From an uncultured Acidobacteriota bacterium (GTDB taxonomy: Bacteria; Acidobacteriota; Thermoanaerobaculia; Multivoradales; SZUA-115), in assembly GCA_937867335.1 (NCBI GenBank), contig CALMKX010000083.1:1-36093 (forward strand): a DNA stretch of 36,093 nucleotides. Direction: 5' to 3'. Each line of letters starts with the position of its first letter. Positions within the stretch are counted from its first letter, which is position 1. Of the stretch, positions 26,603-35,121 are shown in pieces. The notes under the pieces were generated by a model. It was given only the letters and a program-made list of their open reading frames with translations. It did no database searches and had not been told where the DNA came from. The position numbers and the translations under genes are program-made.

Positions 26603-28495
26603 ATGTGCGGGATCGCCGCCACCCTCGACCCGGCCCGCGAGCTGCCGCCGGGCCTGGTGAACCTGATGCTCGCCCGCCAGTACAGCCGCGGGCCGGACGC
26701 CGCGGGAGTTCTCAGTGCCGGCGCGGTGACGCTCGGGCATCAGCTGCTGCGCATCCTGCCCTGCCCGCGCTCACGCCAGCCGATGGAGAGCCAGGACCGC
26801 TCGCTCGCGATCTCGTTCAACGGCGAGATCTACAACTACCTCGAACTGCGCCGGGAGCTGGAAGACGCCGGCGGCCGGTTCGACACCGAGACGGACACCG
26901 AGGTGATCCTCGAGGCGTTCCGACTGTGGGGGCTACCGGGGCTCTCGCGGCTCAACGGCATGTTCGCCTTCGTGCTGCACGATCGCCGGCGCCGGCAGGT
27001 GCACCTGGTGCGCGATCGCTTCGGCCAGAAGCCGCTCTATCTGCGTTCCAGGGGCGGCCAGCACTTCGTGGCCTCGGCCCTGGCCTCGCTGCTGCTGCCG
27101 GCGATCGGCCCCGCTCGCCTCGATGAGCAGGCCCTCGCGGACTATCTGCTCACGCTCAACACGTTCGAGCACAGGAGCCTGTTCGCCGGCATCGAGCACG
27201 TTCCCGCGGGCACCTGCTTGACCCTGGCCGAAGACGGCCGGCGCCTCGGGGCGCAGGCCCTCGCCCGGGTCGCCTTCGAGCCGGACGAGGCGGCAGGGAA
27301 CCTCGACCAGGCCGCCGAGCAGCTCTGGGCCCTGCTGCGCCAGGCGGTCCATCGCCAGACCCGCAACGTCGAAGGCCTGGCGAGCCATCTGAGCGGCGGC
27401 CTGGATTCGAGCGCCCTCGCCCTGGCGCTGAAGTCCTCGGCCCCGCTTCCCTTCGCCACCTACTCCTGCGCCTACGAAACCGGCACAGGCGACGCGGTTC
27501 TGCGCGAGGAGCGCGGCTTCGAAGAGTCGCACTACGCTCGCCAGGTGGCCCGCCGCCACGGGCTCATCAACGTTCCCGTGAGGGTGGGCCCCGGCGACTA
27601 CTTTCGCCTCCTGGCCGAGCTGGTGGACACCCTGGAGGAGCCCAAGGGCAACCCCTGCCTGCCGCACTTCATGCTGGCCCGGCGGATCTCGCTCACGCAT
27701 CGGGTCTTCGTCAGCGGCGAGGGTGCGGACGAGCTGCTCGGGGGTTATCCCTGGAAGCTCGCCGCCGCCCAGGAAGCCACCCCGGCCGAGGTGGAGCGGA
27801 CGTTCTTCCGCCTCCTCCTGCCGGCCGAGCAGGGCGCGCTCGAGGAGACCTTTCTGCCCTCGACCCTCACTGCCGAGGGCGTCTGGGCTCGCTTCCGCTC
27901 CGCCCTCGCGCTGGCCAGCGCTGCGAGCCCCCTCGACGCCTTGATGAGCTACGACCTCCGCCAGTTCCTGCATTACCTCCTCATCCAGGCTGACAAGCTC
28001 GCCGGCCATTTCGCTCTCGAAGGGCGCTACCCCTTCCTCGACAACGACTTCGCCGCCTTCGCCCTCTGCCTGCCCCGGCAGCTGCGCTCGGGTGATCTGC
28101 ACACCGCCAAGCCGGTGCTGCGCCGCGCTCTTCTGGAGCGGCTGCCCTCGGCGATCCTCGCCCGCCCCAAGGTGGGCTTCGTGCCACCCGAGGGCTCCTG
28201 GTACGGCCGGGAGCTCCGGCCCCTGGTGGAGCGGCTGCTCCTGGGCCCGCAGAGCTTCGTGCTGTCCCTGGCCCAGCCGGAGCGCCTGCGGGCCTTGTGG
28301 CAGCAGCACCTCGGCGGCCAACGCAACTACCGCAAGCTGATCTGGGGCCTGATCTCGCTCGAGCTCTGGCACCGCCGTTTCCTGCAGGGCCAGGGGCGAC
28401 AAGCGCTCGAAGAGGAGATCCTGGCCGCCGCTCCCACCGAGATCGTGCGTTCCATTCCGCCGAGGATGCCCCATGCTGATCGCCTCGCGTACTGA
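26603..28495 (+). CDS. asnB: Glutamine-dependent asparagine synthase-like amidotransferase
   Basis: A 630-residue complete AsnB homologue with GAGGAGG before the ATG. The nucleophile is Cys2 in MCGIAAT, with SRGPD (R29-D32), the oxyanion block FNGEIYNYLEL (72-82), and the synthetase loop SGGLDSS (264-270) followed by SGEGADELLGGYPWK. It should hydrolyse glutamine and pass ammonia to an adenylated carboxylate. True asparagine synthetases are usually about 500-590 residues; the slightly longer length and operon context suggest amidation of a pathway carboxylate instead of aspartate, as for AsnB-like tailoring enzymes in lipopeptide and polyketide clusters. Five bp separate it from the NDK-like gene, and its 3' end overlaps the P450 start by 23 nt. 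Confidence 0.92.
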   Translation: MCGIAATLDPARELPPGLVNLMLARQYSRGPDAAGVLSAGAVTLGHQLLRILPCPRSRQPMESQDRSLAISFNGEIYNYLELRRELEDAGGRFDTETDTEVILEAFRLWGLPGLSRLNGMFAFVLHDRRRRQVHLVRDRFGQKPLYLRSRGGQHFVASALASLLLPAIGPARLDEQALADYLLTLNTFEHRSLFAGIEHVPAGTCLTLAEDGRRLGAQALARVAFEPDEAAGNLDQAAEQLWALLRQAVHRQTRNVEGLASHLSGGLDSSALALALKSSAPLPFATYSCAYETGTGDAVLREERGFEESHYARQVARRHGLINVPVRVGPGDYFRLLAELVDTLEEPKGNPCLPHFMLARRISLTHRVFVSGEGADELLGGYPWKLAAAQEATPAEVERTFFRLLLPAEQGALEETFLPSTLTAEGVWARFRSALALASAASPLDALMSYDLRQFLHYLLIQADKLAGHFALEGRYPFLDNDFAAFALCLPRQLRSGDLHTAKPVLRRALLERLPSAILARPKVGFVPPEGSWYGRELRPLVERLLLGPQSFVLSLAQPERLRALWQQHLGGQRNYRKLIWGLISLELWHRRFLQGQGRQALEEEILAAAPTEIVRSIPPRMPHADRLAY

Positions 28496-29816
28496 GACCC
28501 GGCTGCCTCCGGGCCCGCCGGGCCCCGCCCTGTGGCAGACCCTGCAGTGGATCTCCCGGCCCTGCCCCTACCTCGACCACTGCCACCGCCGCTTCGGCGA
28601 GATCTTCACGTTGCGCTTCAGTGGCTGGGGGACGATGGTGTTCCTCAGCAACCCCGAAGCCATCCGCGAGGTGTTCGCGGCGGGGCCCGAGCAACTCCAC
28701 GCCGGTGCCGCCAACGAGATCATGCGGCCGCTGCTGGGGGATCACTCGATCCTCATGATCGACGGCAGCCGCCATCTGCAACGCCGCCGCCTCCTGCAGC
28801 CCACCGTCCACCCCCGCTCCTGGGTCTCGCTCGCCGCCGAGGTGCAGAGCAGCGCCGAGCGGATGGCCTCCACCCTGCCCCTCGGTCGCGTTTTCTCCCT
28901 CCAGAGCCACCTCGAGGCGGTGTCCATGGAGACCATCCTGCGCGTGGTCTTCGGGCCGGCGGCCCGGGAGCAGAGCGGCGAGTTCGCCGAAGTGCTGCGC
29001 GCCGTGCTCGGCCCCGGCAGCGCCGCGGTGGCCTTCTTGAAGCCGCTGCAGCGCAACCTCGGCCCCTTGAGCCCCGGCGGCTGGTTCCGCGCCCGGGTGG
29101 ACCGTCTCCACCGCCTCATCACTCCCCATATCGAGCGCAGCCGCCGCGATGGGCCGGACCCCACCACCGCGCTCGGCGCCCTGCTCGCGGCCCGCGACGA
29201 AGCGGGAGAGCCGCTCTCCGAGGGCGAGCTCCTGGACCAGGTGGTGACCCTCCTGGTGACCGGGCAGGACCCGCCCGCCACCGCCATGGCCTGGGCGTTC
29301 CATTGGCTGCTCTCGACTCCGGGAGTGCTCGAGCGGCTCACCGACGAGATCGCCCCGGTGCCCGCGGACGCCGCGGAGAAGCTGCTCGAGCTGCCCTACC
29401 TCGAAGCTGTCTGCCGCGAAGCGCTGCGCATCGTGCCGGTGGTGGAGGCGGTGCAGCGGGTGGCCCGGGTGCCCTTCGCCCTCGCCGGTTTCGAGATCCC
29501 GCCGGGAGTGATGGTGGCGCCCTGCGCCTACCTGGTGCATCGCCGGCCCGATCTCTATCCGGATCCCGAGCTCTTCCGCCCGGAGCGCTTCCTGGAGCGC
29601 AGCTTCTCCGCCAGCGAGTTCCTGCCCTTCGGCGGCGGCACCCGCAAATGTCTGGGGGCTCCCCTCGCTTTGCTCGAGATGAAGGTGGTGGTGGCCACCC
29701 TGCTGCGCCGCTTCGAGCTGCGGCGCCATGAGCCGGAGAAGCTTCAGCCCTCCCGCCGCAACGTCACGGTGGCACCGTCCGACGGCACCCGGGTGATCGC
29801 GGAGCCCAGGAGATGA
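28473..29816 (+). CDS. Cytochrome P450 with unusual I-helix
   Basis: A 447-residue P450, normal bacterial length. The heme ligand is C393 in FLPFGGGTRKCLGAPLA, the ExxR pair is E316/R319 in REALR, and an N-terminal RLPPGPPGPALWQTL proline hinge is present. The overall pattern resembles the CYP110-like fatty-acid or lipid hydroxylases. The oxygen-activation motif in the I-helix, normally A/G-G-x-D/E-T-T, reads T-G-Q-D-P-P-A-T (263-270): the acidic residue is kept but both threonines are prolines. This may alter proton delivery and so the reaction type. It starts inside the asnB-like gene and is 37 bp before the SDR gene. No ferredoxin gene is present, so electrons must come from elsewhere. Confidence 0.93.
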   Translation: MLIASRTETRLPPGPPGPALWQTLQWISRPCPYLDHCHRRFGEIFTLRFSGWGTMVFLSNPEAIREVFAAGPEQLHAGAANEIMRPLLGDHSILMIDGSRHLQRRRLLQPTVHPRSWVSLAAEVQSSAERMASTLPLGRVFSLQSHLEAVSMETILRVVFGPAAREQSGEFAEVLRAVLGPGSAAVAFLKPLQRNLGPLSPGGWFRARVDRLHRLITPHIERSRRDGPDPTTALGALLAARDEAGEPLSEGELLDQVVTLLVTGQDPPATAMAWAFHWLLSTPGVLERLTDEIAPVPADAAEKLLELPYLEAVCREALRIVPVVEAVQRVARVPFALAGFEIPPGVMVAPCAYLVHRRPDLYPDPELFRPERFLERSFSASEFLPFGGGTRKCLGAPLALLEMKVVVATLLRRFELRRHEPEKLQPSRRNVTVAPSDGTRVIAEPRR

Positions 29817-29853
29817 GCTCGGAGCCTGCCGTGACCCGGCCCGGGAGAGCGCG

Positions 29854-30849
29854 GTGATCGCCCTGGTCACCGGCGCGAGCGGCTTTCTGGGCGGAGCGCT
29901 CGCCCGGCGGCTGGTGGAGGAGGGCCACCGGGTGCGCATTCTGGCCCGCCCGGCGAGCCGCCTGGACCACCTCTCCGACCTGCCGCTCGAGGTGGTTCGC
30001 GGCGCACTCGAGGAGCCGCCGAGCCTCGAGCTGGCCCTTTCCGGGGCGCGGCTGGTTTTCCACTGCGCCGCCTGCTCGACGGATTGGGCCCCCTGGCGTG
30101 ACTACCGGCTCGCGAACGTGGTCGGCCCCGGCAACCTGGCGGCTGCCGCTCTGCGCTCCACCACCCTCGAGCGCGTGGTGCACGTGAGCAGCACCGACGT
30201 CTATGGCTATCCGCGCTCCCCCGGCCCGGAGAGCTCGCCCCTCCTCGACGTGGGCCTGCCCTACAACCGCAGCAAGATCCTCGGCGAGCAGGTGTTGCGC
30301 CAGGCGGCGGAACAACACGGCCTGCCCCTGACCATCCTGCGGCCGGCCACCATCTACGGGCCGCGGAGCAAGGATTTCGCACTCGAGATCGGCGAGCTGC
30401 TGCTGGCCGGAAAGATGCTCTATCTCGACGGCGGTGCCGCACCGGGAGGCTTCGTCTACATCGACCATGCCGTGGATGCGCTGCTCGCGGCCGCGTCCAC
30501 ACCGCAGGCCCTCGGCAAGGTCTACAACCTGACCGACGGCGGCAGCCAGACCTGGCGGCAGTACGTCGAGGCGCTCGCCCGGGAGCTGGGCGTGGTGGCG
30601 CCACGAAAGTCGCTTCCCTCGGCGGTCGCTCTCGCTCTGGCGCGGCTCATGGAGTTCCTCTGGAGAGCTCTGCGGCGCCATCATCGGCCGCTGCTCACTC
30701 GCCACGCCGTGTTCTTGTTCTCTCGCAGCCAGGCCTTCCCCAATCGCCGTGCCCGCGACGAGCTGGGGTTCCGGCCGACCCTGCCTTTCGAAACGGCCGT
30801 CGGGCGGACCGCCCGGTGGTTCCAAGACCAGCCGCGCCGCGCCGCCTGA
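29854..30849 (+). CDS. Extended SDR / NAD-dependent epimerase-dehydratase-like oxidoreductase
   Basis: A 331-residue enzyme from GTG 29854. The N-terminal Rossmann motif is TGASGFLGG (6-14), the active-site pair is Y137-x3-K141 in PYNRSK, with S112/S113/T114 as the catalytic serine or threonine region. The C-terminus (LMEFLWRALRRHHRPLLTRH, RRARDELGFRPTLPFETAVG) is that of 3-beta-hydroxysteroid-dehydrogenase-like extended SDRs. In Caulobacter-type bacterial sphingolipid synthesis the 3-ketosphinganine reductase belongs to this same superfamily, so reduction of the 2-amino-3-ketone made by the upstream oxoamine synthase is a reasonable guess. An epimerase or dehydratase role on a sugar is the alternative. 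It is 19 bp from the methyltransferase gene. Confidence 0.88.
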   Translation: MIALVTGASGFLGGALARRLVEEGHRVRILARPASRLDHLSDLPLEVVRGALEEPPSLELALSGARLVFHCAACSTDWAPWRDYRLANVVGPGNLAAAALRSTTLERVVHVSSTDVYGYPRSPGPESSPLLDVGLPYNRSKILGEQVLRQAAEQHGLPLTILRPATIYGPRSKDFALEIGELLLAGKMLYLDGGAAPGGFVYIDHAVDALLAAASTPQALGKVYNLTDGGSQTWRQYVEALARELGVVAPRKSLPSAVALALARLMEFLWRALRRHHRPLLTRHAVFLFSRSQAFPNRRARDELGFRPTLPFETAVGRTARWFQDQPRRAA

Positions 30850-30868
30850 TCGGGCCCTGGAGGACAGC

Positions 30869-31579
30869 ATGCTCACCCTGGACGACACCGGAGAACGGAT
30901 GATCCCCCTGCAGGTCGCCGCCGAGGACTCCCTCACCCGGCAGCTCCTGGAACACTCCCTCGAGCGCTACCGCAAGGCTCTCCCCTACGTCGGCGGCAAG
31001 CGGGTGCTCGACATCGCCTGCGGCTCGGGCTACGGCAGCCGCATGCTGCTCGATGCCGGCGCCCGGGAGGTGGTCGGGGTGGACCTCTCGCCGGAAGCCG
31101 TGGGCTACGCCGAGGCCACCTATGGCTGCCCAGGGCTGCGCTTCGTGGCGAGCGACGCGATGAGCTTCGAGGGCGGCGGCTTCGATGTGATCACTTCCTT
31201 CGAGACTCTGGAGCACGTTCCGGACCCCCGGCTGTTCCTCGCCACGCTCCGCAGCCGACTCGGCCCGGGCGGCCTCTTGCTCCTCTCCGCTTCCACGGTT
31301 CCGACCTCGGACCTCTACGTCTTCCACCTCCACGACTTCGATGCCGACGAGCTGCGGCGGCTGGTTCGAGAGGCGGGCCTGGAGATCTGCGACGAGCTCG
31401 AGCAGCACGACCGCTTCACTCCTCGCCAGGTTCGCCTGGCCCTGCGCCTGCACACCGGCAGCCTGCCGCCGAGCCGCATCCTGCGCGCACCTCTGCACTA
31501 CCTGCGCCGTGGACTCGAGGTGTTGGTGCTGCGCGGGCTGGACTACCGCAATCTGCTGCTGGTGTGCGCGCCGGCTTGA
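30869..31579 (+). CDS. Class I SAM-dependent methyltransferase
   Basis: A 236-residue protein with GGAGGA ahead of the ATG. SAM-binding motif I is VLDIACGSGYGSRML (46-60), followed by VVGVDLSPEAVGYAEATYG, the FDVITSFETLEHVPDP strand with the usual LEHV, and LGPGGLLLLSAST. The start DDTGERMIPLQ is typical of Methyltransf_11/UbiG-like enzymes found in glycan and natural-product loci. It is the last gene of the operon and probably caps an O or N of the product; the acceptor cannot be deduced. A hairpin follows and the next gene is convergent. Confidence 0.92.
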   Translation: MLTLDDTGERMIPLQVAAEDSLTRQLLEHSLERYRKALPYVGGKRVLDIACGSGYGSRMLLDAGAREVVGVDLSPEAVGYAEATYGCPGLRFVASDAMSFEGGGFDVITSFETLEHVPDPRLFLATLRSRLGPGGLLLLSASTVPTSDLYVFHLHDFDADELRRLVREAGLEICDELEQHDRFTPRQVRLALRLHTGSLPPSRILRAPLHYLRRGLEVLVLRGLDYRNLLLVCAPA

Positions 31580-31583
31580 AGCC

Positions 31584-31625
31584 GAGCCCGCGAGGAGCAG
31601 GCGCGAGGCCTGCCCCTCGGGGCTC
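31584..31625. terminator. Bidirectional hairpin between operon and subtilase gene
   Basis: GAGCCC (31584-31589) pairs with GGGCTC (31620-31625), GAGG with CCTC, and GCAGGC (31597-31602) with GCCTGC (31608-31613) around a GCGAG loop, with small internal mismatches. It starts 4 nt after the methyltransferase stop and ends 8 nt before the convergent subtilase stop, so it can serve both strands. There is no T-tract. Confidence 0.6.
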
Positions 31626-31633
31626 GTGGTGAG

Positions 31634-34273
31634 CTACGGCGTGTAGGTGACGGTGAGGGTGGGGCGGTTGGCCGCGGTGGCGTTCTCGCCCGAGAAGTAG
31701 CCGATGTAGTCGTTGCCCAGGTCGTCGTTGTCGTCGAGCGAGAAGTAGATCCGCAGCTGGGTGAGGCCGGTCTTGTTGATCGCCGCGAGCCCGGCGGCAT
31801 TCAGGCTGCCGGTCGAGGCCGAGCCGTTGGCGGCGGCGTTCGACAGGGTGGCGACGCCGGTGGCGGAGGCCGCCGCCTGGAAGTCCCCGGCTTCGAGGGC
31901 CGATGAGGTGCCGAAGGCGCCGGTACGGATGTCCACCAGGCAGCTGCCGTGGGTGGTGAAGGGGTTGGTTCCGGAGGCGGTTCCGCGCACCAGCTTCACG
32001 GTGGCCGAGGTGATGGTGGCGGTGTCCGGAATCGACGAGGTATCGAAGGAGAGGAAGCTCTTGTACTGGGCGTCGGCGTTGGTGTCGCCCACGCGCAGCG
32101 CCGAGGTGGTGCTGTTGCTGGCGGTCACCGTGCCGCCGGCGTTGCTGGTTTCGGAGGATTCCACCACTCGGCCGTCATCGGCACCGATGGAAGTGAAGGT
32201 GACGGTCACCGGGTTCGAGGGAATGCTGGTCACCGAGACGGCCACTTCATTCGAGACCAGGGTGGAGCCGCAGCCGGGGGTGGTGCGCTCCACCAGGAAG
32301 TAGCTGCCCACCGCCGGGAAGTCCGCACAGTTGAGCTGGTAGGTTCCGCCGGTCTTGCCGGCGAGGTCGGTCACCGCACCGCCCGAGACCGTGCGGTACC
32401 CCCACTGGTGATTGGCGGTGCCGCCGCCGGTGTCGGTCACCGTGGCGGTGCCGCCCAGGCAGGGGCTGCCGATCGTGGTGCTGCCGGCCACGGCGATGGT
32501 GACGTTCGAAAGCGGCGGGGCGATGCTCACCGTGGCACTGCCCGCGCCCGGCTGGTTGCAGCCGGTGCTCGAGACGCTGGTGAGCGAGTAGGTGGTGGCG
32601 ACGGTGGGCGAAACCGTGCGGGTGGCCGGGGTGCTCGCCACGCCGCTCTGCACGAGACCGTCCGACCAGGTGAGGGTCCACGGCCCGGTGCCGATCAGGT
32701 CCACGGTGAGATTGGCCGAGCTCCCCGAACACACCGCAGTGGAGCCGCTCACCTTGGCCGGAACCGCGCAGCCCACGTCCAGTCGGCCGTAGCCGTAGAC
32801 GTTGTTCGGCACCGCCCCGGCGGCGCTGCTGCAGGTGGCGGTCGATAGCGGGATGGCGTGCGCCGAGGAGGTGATACGGGCCTCGATCGCGTCCGGGTTG
32901 CCGGCGAGCGACGGGAAGGCCGAGAGCAGCAGGGCCACGCCGCCGGCCACGTGAGGGCCGGCCATCGAGGTTCCGGAAAGCGATGTGTAGGCGGTGTCGC
33001 TGGTGTTGTAGGAGGAGCGGGTGCTGGTTCCCGGCGCCGAGATGTCCGGCTTGATGCGGTTGCTGCCGTCCGCCGTCACCGGGCCGCGGCTGCTGAAGGT
33101 GGCGATGGTGTCCGTGCCGGTACTGAGCGCACCGGTGGTGAAAGACGGGTCGTAGAAGCTCGGCGGATCGCTCACCGTGGAGCAGCCGGAGCCGGAATTG
33201 CCCGCCGAGACCTCCATCACGATGCCCGCCGCGCGGGTGTTGGCCACACCGGTGAGCAGGATGTTGGGCGTGGTGCAACCCTCGCTCGTGGGGCAGCCCC
33301 AGGAGTTCTGGGTGACGTGTGGCGCCTTCGAAGGATCGCCCTGGGCCGTCGTGCCGCCCACCGGATAGGGGGCGATGAAGAACTCCATGCACTCGAGGTA
33401 AGTGGTGGGCGTGCCGTTGCCCTGGTCCATGTTGCGGCAGCCGATCCAGCGGGCGCCGGGGGCCATGCCCACCTGGTTGGCGCCGTCCAGCCCCACCGAG
33501 GTGCCCATGGTGTGGGAGCCGTGGCCGTTGTCGTCGCAGGGCTGGGGCGAGTTGGCGCCGCAGATGCCGCCGCCCGAGTGGATCGAATCGTGCCAGTTGT
33601 AGTCGTGGCTGGCGGTGGTGCCGTTCCAGCCCCGGTAGCCCGCCTTCAAGGCCGCGTGGGTCCAGCGGTAGCCGGTGTCCGCACCGCCCACCACCACACC
33701 CTGGCCGGTGTAGCCCAGGTTCCACACGTTCGGGGCCCGTACGTAGCTGATGCCGGGCTCGACGGTGGTGATGGCGTCCGGCGTCCAGTCCGGGTTGAAC
33801 TCCAGGGGCTGCGGCGGCTCCGGCTCGGGCAAGGCCTGGCGCATCACCGGGTTGCCGTCGATCCGGGCCACGTCCGGCCGGCCAGCGAGCGAGAAGGCGA
33901 GGCTGCGGTCTCCCTTCACCCAGACCGCATTCACCAGATAGAAGGAGCGGTGCTCCACACCGCGGGCGGAGAGGTCCGCCAGCAGCGGCGCTTGGCTCTC
34001 GCGGGCGGTCTTCATCAACGTGTCGTACACGTACCGGCCCTTGGCCTCCTTGCTCTTGAGCTTGGCCGCCGCCGAAAGATCCGCCTGGCGCGCCAGCACC
34101 ACCAGGAACTCCGCCTCGGCTCCGGCCCGCGTGTTCTCGAGCACCCAGGGGTCGATCTTGGCCGAGGCCGCCGGGGCCTGGGCGCCGAGTGCCGGCGCCA
34201 GGGCGAGGCCCAAGAGCCAAACGCCGAGTGCGCGGCGAAGGGCGCCGTTCGTTGTGCCACAGACATTCCTCAT
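31634..34273 (-). CDS. Secreted subtilisin-like (S8) serine protease with Ig-like and shared C-terminal domain
   Basis: An 879-residue exported protease from ATG 34273, which has GGAGG upstream and directly precedes a signal peptide (ALGVWLLGLALAPALGAQA); 40 extra codons upstream are open but unlikely. An inhibitor-I9-like propeptide follows (EAEFLVVLARQADLSAAAKL; HRSFYLVNAVWVKGDRSLAF). The catalytic triad is visible as Asp in VVVGGADTGYRWTHA, His in DNGHGSHTMGT and Ser in SLSGTSMAGPHVAGG. Two Ig-like modules follow (GTGPWTLTWSDGLVQSG; GGTANHQWGYRTVSGG). Residues about 697-879 (VGDTNADAQYKSFLSFDTSS; NPFTTHGSCLVDIRTGAFGT; INKTGLTQLRIYFSLDDNDD) are closely similar to the C-terminus of the Asp-box protein at 14873-17278. 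An extracellular degradative role is likely. Confidence 0.93.
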   Translation of the reverse strand: MRNVCGTTNGALRRALGVWLLGLALAPALGAQAPAASAKIDPWVLENTRAGAEAEFLVVLARQADLSAAAKLKSKEAKGRYVYDTLMKTARESQAPLLADLSARGVEHRSFYLVNAVWVKGDRSLAFSLAGRPDVARIDGNPVMRQALPEPEPPQPLEFNPDWTPDAITTVEPGISYVRAPNVWNLGYTGQGVVVGGADTGYRWTHAALKAGYRGWNGTTASHDYNWHDSIHSGGGICGANSPQPCDDNGHGSHTMGTSVGLDGANQVGMAPGARWIGCRNMDQGNGTPTTYLECMEFFIAPYPVGGTTAQGDPSKAPHVTQNSWGCPTSEGCTTPNILLTGVANTRAAGIVMEVSAGNSGSGCSTVSDPPSFYDPSFTTGALSTGTDTIATFSSRGPVTADGSNRIKPDISAPGTSTRSSYNTSDTAYTSLSGTSMAGPHVAGGVALLLSAFPSLAGNPDAIEARITSSAHAIPLSTATCSSAAGAVPNNVYGYGRLDVGCAVPAKVSGSTAVCSGSSANLTVDLIGTGPWTLTWSDGLVQSGVASTPATRTVSPTVATTYSLTSVSSTGCNQPGAGSATVSIAPPLSNVTIAVAGSTTIGSPCLGGTATVTDTGGGTANHQWGYRTVSGGAVTDLAGKTGGTYQLNCADFPAVGSYFLVERTTPGCGSTLVSNEVAVSVTSIPSNPVTVTFTSIGADDGRVVESSETSNAGGTVTASNSTTSALRVGDTNADAQYKSFLSFDTSSIPDTATITSATVKLVRGTASGTNPFTTHGSCLVDIRTGAFGTSSALEAGDFQAAASATGVATLSNAAANGSASTGSLNAAGLAAINKTGLTQLRIYFSLDDNDDLGNDYIGYFSGENATAANRPTLTVTYTP

Positions 34274-34315
34274 CGTTGCCTCCAGAAGGGGGATGAAGTG
34301 CGGTCCGCGGTGAGA

Positions 34316-34345
34316 CGGCGCCGCCACCCACGGCGCGCGGCGCCG
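34316..34345 (-). terminator. GC-rich hairpin between YceI and subtilase genes
   Basis: CGGCGCCGC (34316-34324) pairs perfectly with GCGGCGCCG (34337-34345) with a 12-nt loop. It lies downstream of the YceI gene and about 43 nt upstream of the subtilase start, so it could terminate YceI transcription or structure the protease leader. No T-tract; the region is so GC-rich that chance pairing is possible. Confidence 0.25.
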
Positions 34346-34455
34346 CCGGCGGTGCCAGGCCCCGGCAGGCTTACAGGGCTCAGCGCTGACCACGATCTCT
34401 GCCTCCCATGAAACACCAAGGAGTGCTTCGAGTCAACGCGCCTGGAGGTATTCGA

Positions 34456-35049
34456 CTATGGGCTGTTTTTGCTCAAACTTGGGTCCGGCTTCAAGGTGGC
34501 CACCAGCTTCACTTCGACCTCCGCTTCCTTGTCCACCCGCAGCACGAAAGCGCTCGGGTCCTTCATGCCCCAGGCCACGAAGGGCAGCTTGAAGCGGCTG
34601 TGGGCTTCCACCTTGCCCTCCTCGAGGCTGAGCTCCACCGGATAGCTCACGGGATGGCTCGCGCCGTGGATCGACAGCACTCCCTTGAGCGCCACGCGGC
34701 TCGTGCCGGAGGGGGCGATCGGGCCGTCGAAGCCCTGGACCTCGAGCACGATTTCCGGGAAGCGGCCGGACTCCAGCACGTCCTGATGGAGGTTCTTGTC
34801 GCGCGAGGCATTGCCGGTGGCGAGACTTCGCGCGTCCACCACCACCCGGCCGCTCGCCGTTCCCGCCGCGGGGTCGAGCTGGACCTCGCCGCTTGCGATG
34901 CGCGCGGTGCCGTGCACGGTGTGGAGGGTGGCACCCAGGGTAAAGTGGATCTCCGAGCTCTCGGGCAGCACGGTCAGAACCAGCGGCTGGGCCGCGGCAG
35001 GCAGGCTCGAGAGCAGCAGAAGGGCGAGCGGGGCGACGGGTCGAAGCAT
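34456..35049 (-). CDS. YceI-family periplasmic protein
   Basis: A 197-residue exported protein with signal LRPVAPLALLLLSSLPAAAQ. YceI proteins are lipocalin-like barrels that bind polyprenyl or other lipids in the periplasm. Family landmarks are SEIHFTLGATLHTVHGTARI, GRVVVDARSLATGNASRDKN, FPEIVLEVQGFDG, VALKGVLSIHGASHPVSYPV and FKLPFVAWGMKDPSAFVLRV. GGGAGG lies 5 nt before the ATG at 35049. It is divergent from the M20 peptidase gene and upstream of, but 182 bp from, the subtilase gene. Specific ligand unknown. Confidence 0.93.
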   Translation of the reverse strand: MLRPVAPLALLLLSSLPAAAQPLVLTVLPESSEIHFTLGATLHTVHGTARIASGEVQLDPAAGTASGRVVVDARSLATGNASRDKNLHQDVLESGRFPEIVLEVQGFDGPIAPSGTSRVALKGVLSIHGASHPVSYPVELSLEEGKVEAHSRFKLPFVAWGMKDPSAFVLRVDKEAEVEVKLVATLKPDPSLSKNSP

Positions 35050-35121
35050 GGCGAACCTCCCGCCCTATTCTAGGGATCCCGCAGGCGGCCCCTGCGCCGA
35101 ACGACGAGAAGGGGGGAGGGA

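Noticed and set aside
26933-28474. 513-codon minus-strand frame opposite the AsnB homologue
   Set aside because: Mirrors the codon structure of a fully recognisable AsnB gene; no independent support.
31584-31625. Hairpin after the methyltransferase as a CRISPR repeat or attachment site
   Set aside because: Single copy, imperfect, and placed between two convergent stop codons, as expected for a terminator.
32858-34411. 517-codon plus-strand frame opposite the subtilase
   Set aside because: Antisense to conserved S8 catalytic motifs, with Arg/Gly/Ala-rich low-complexity translation and no family features.
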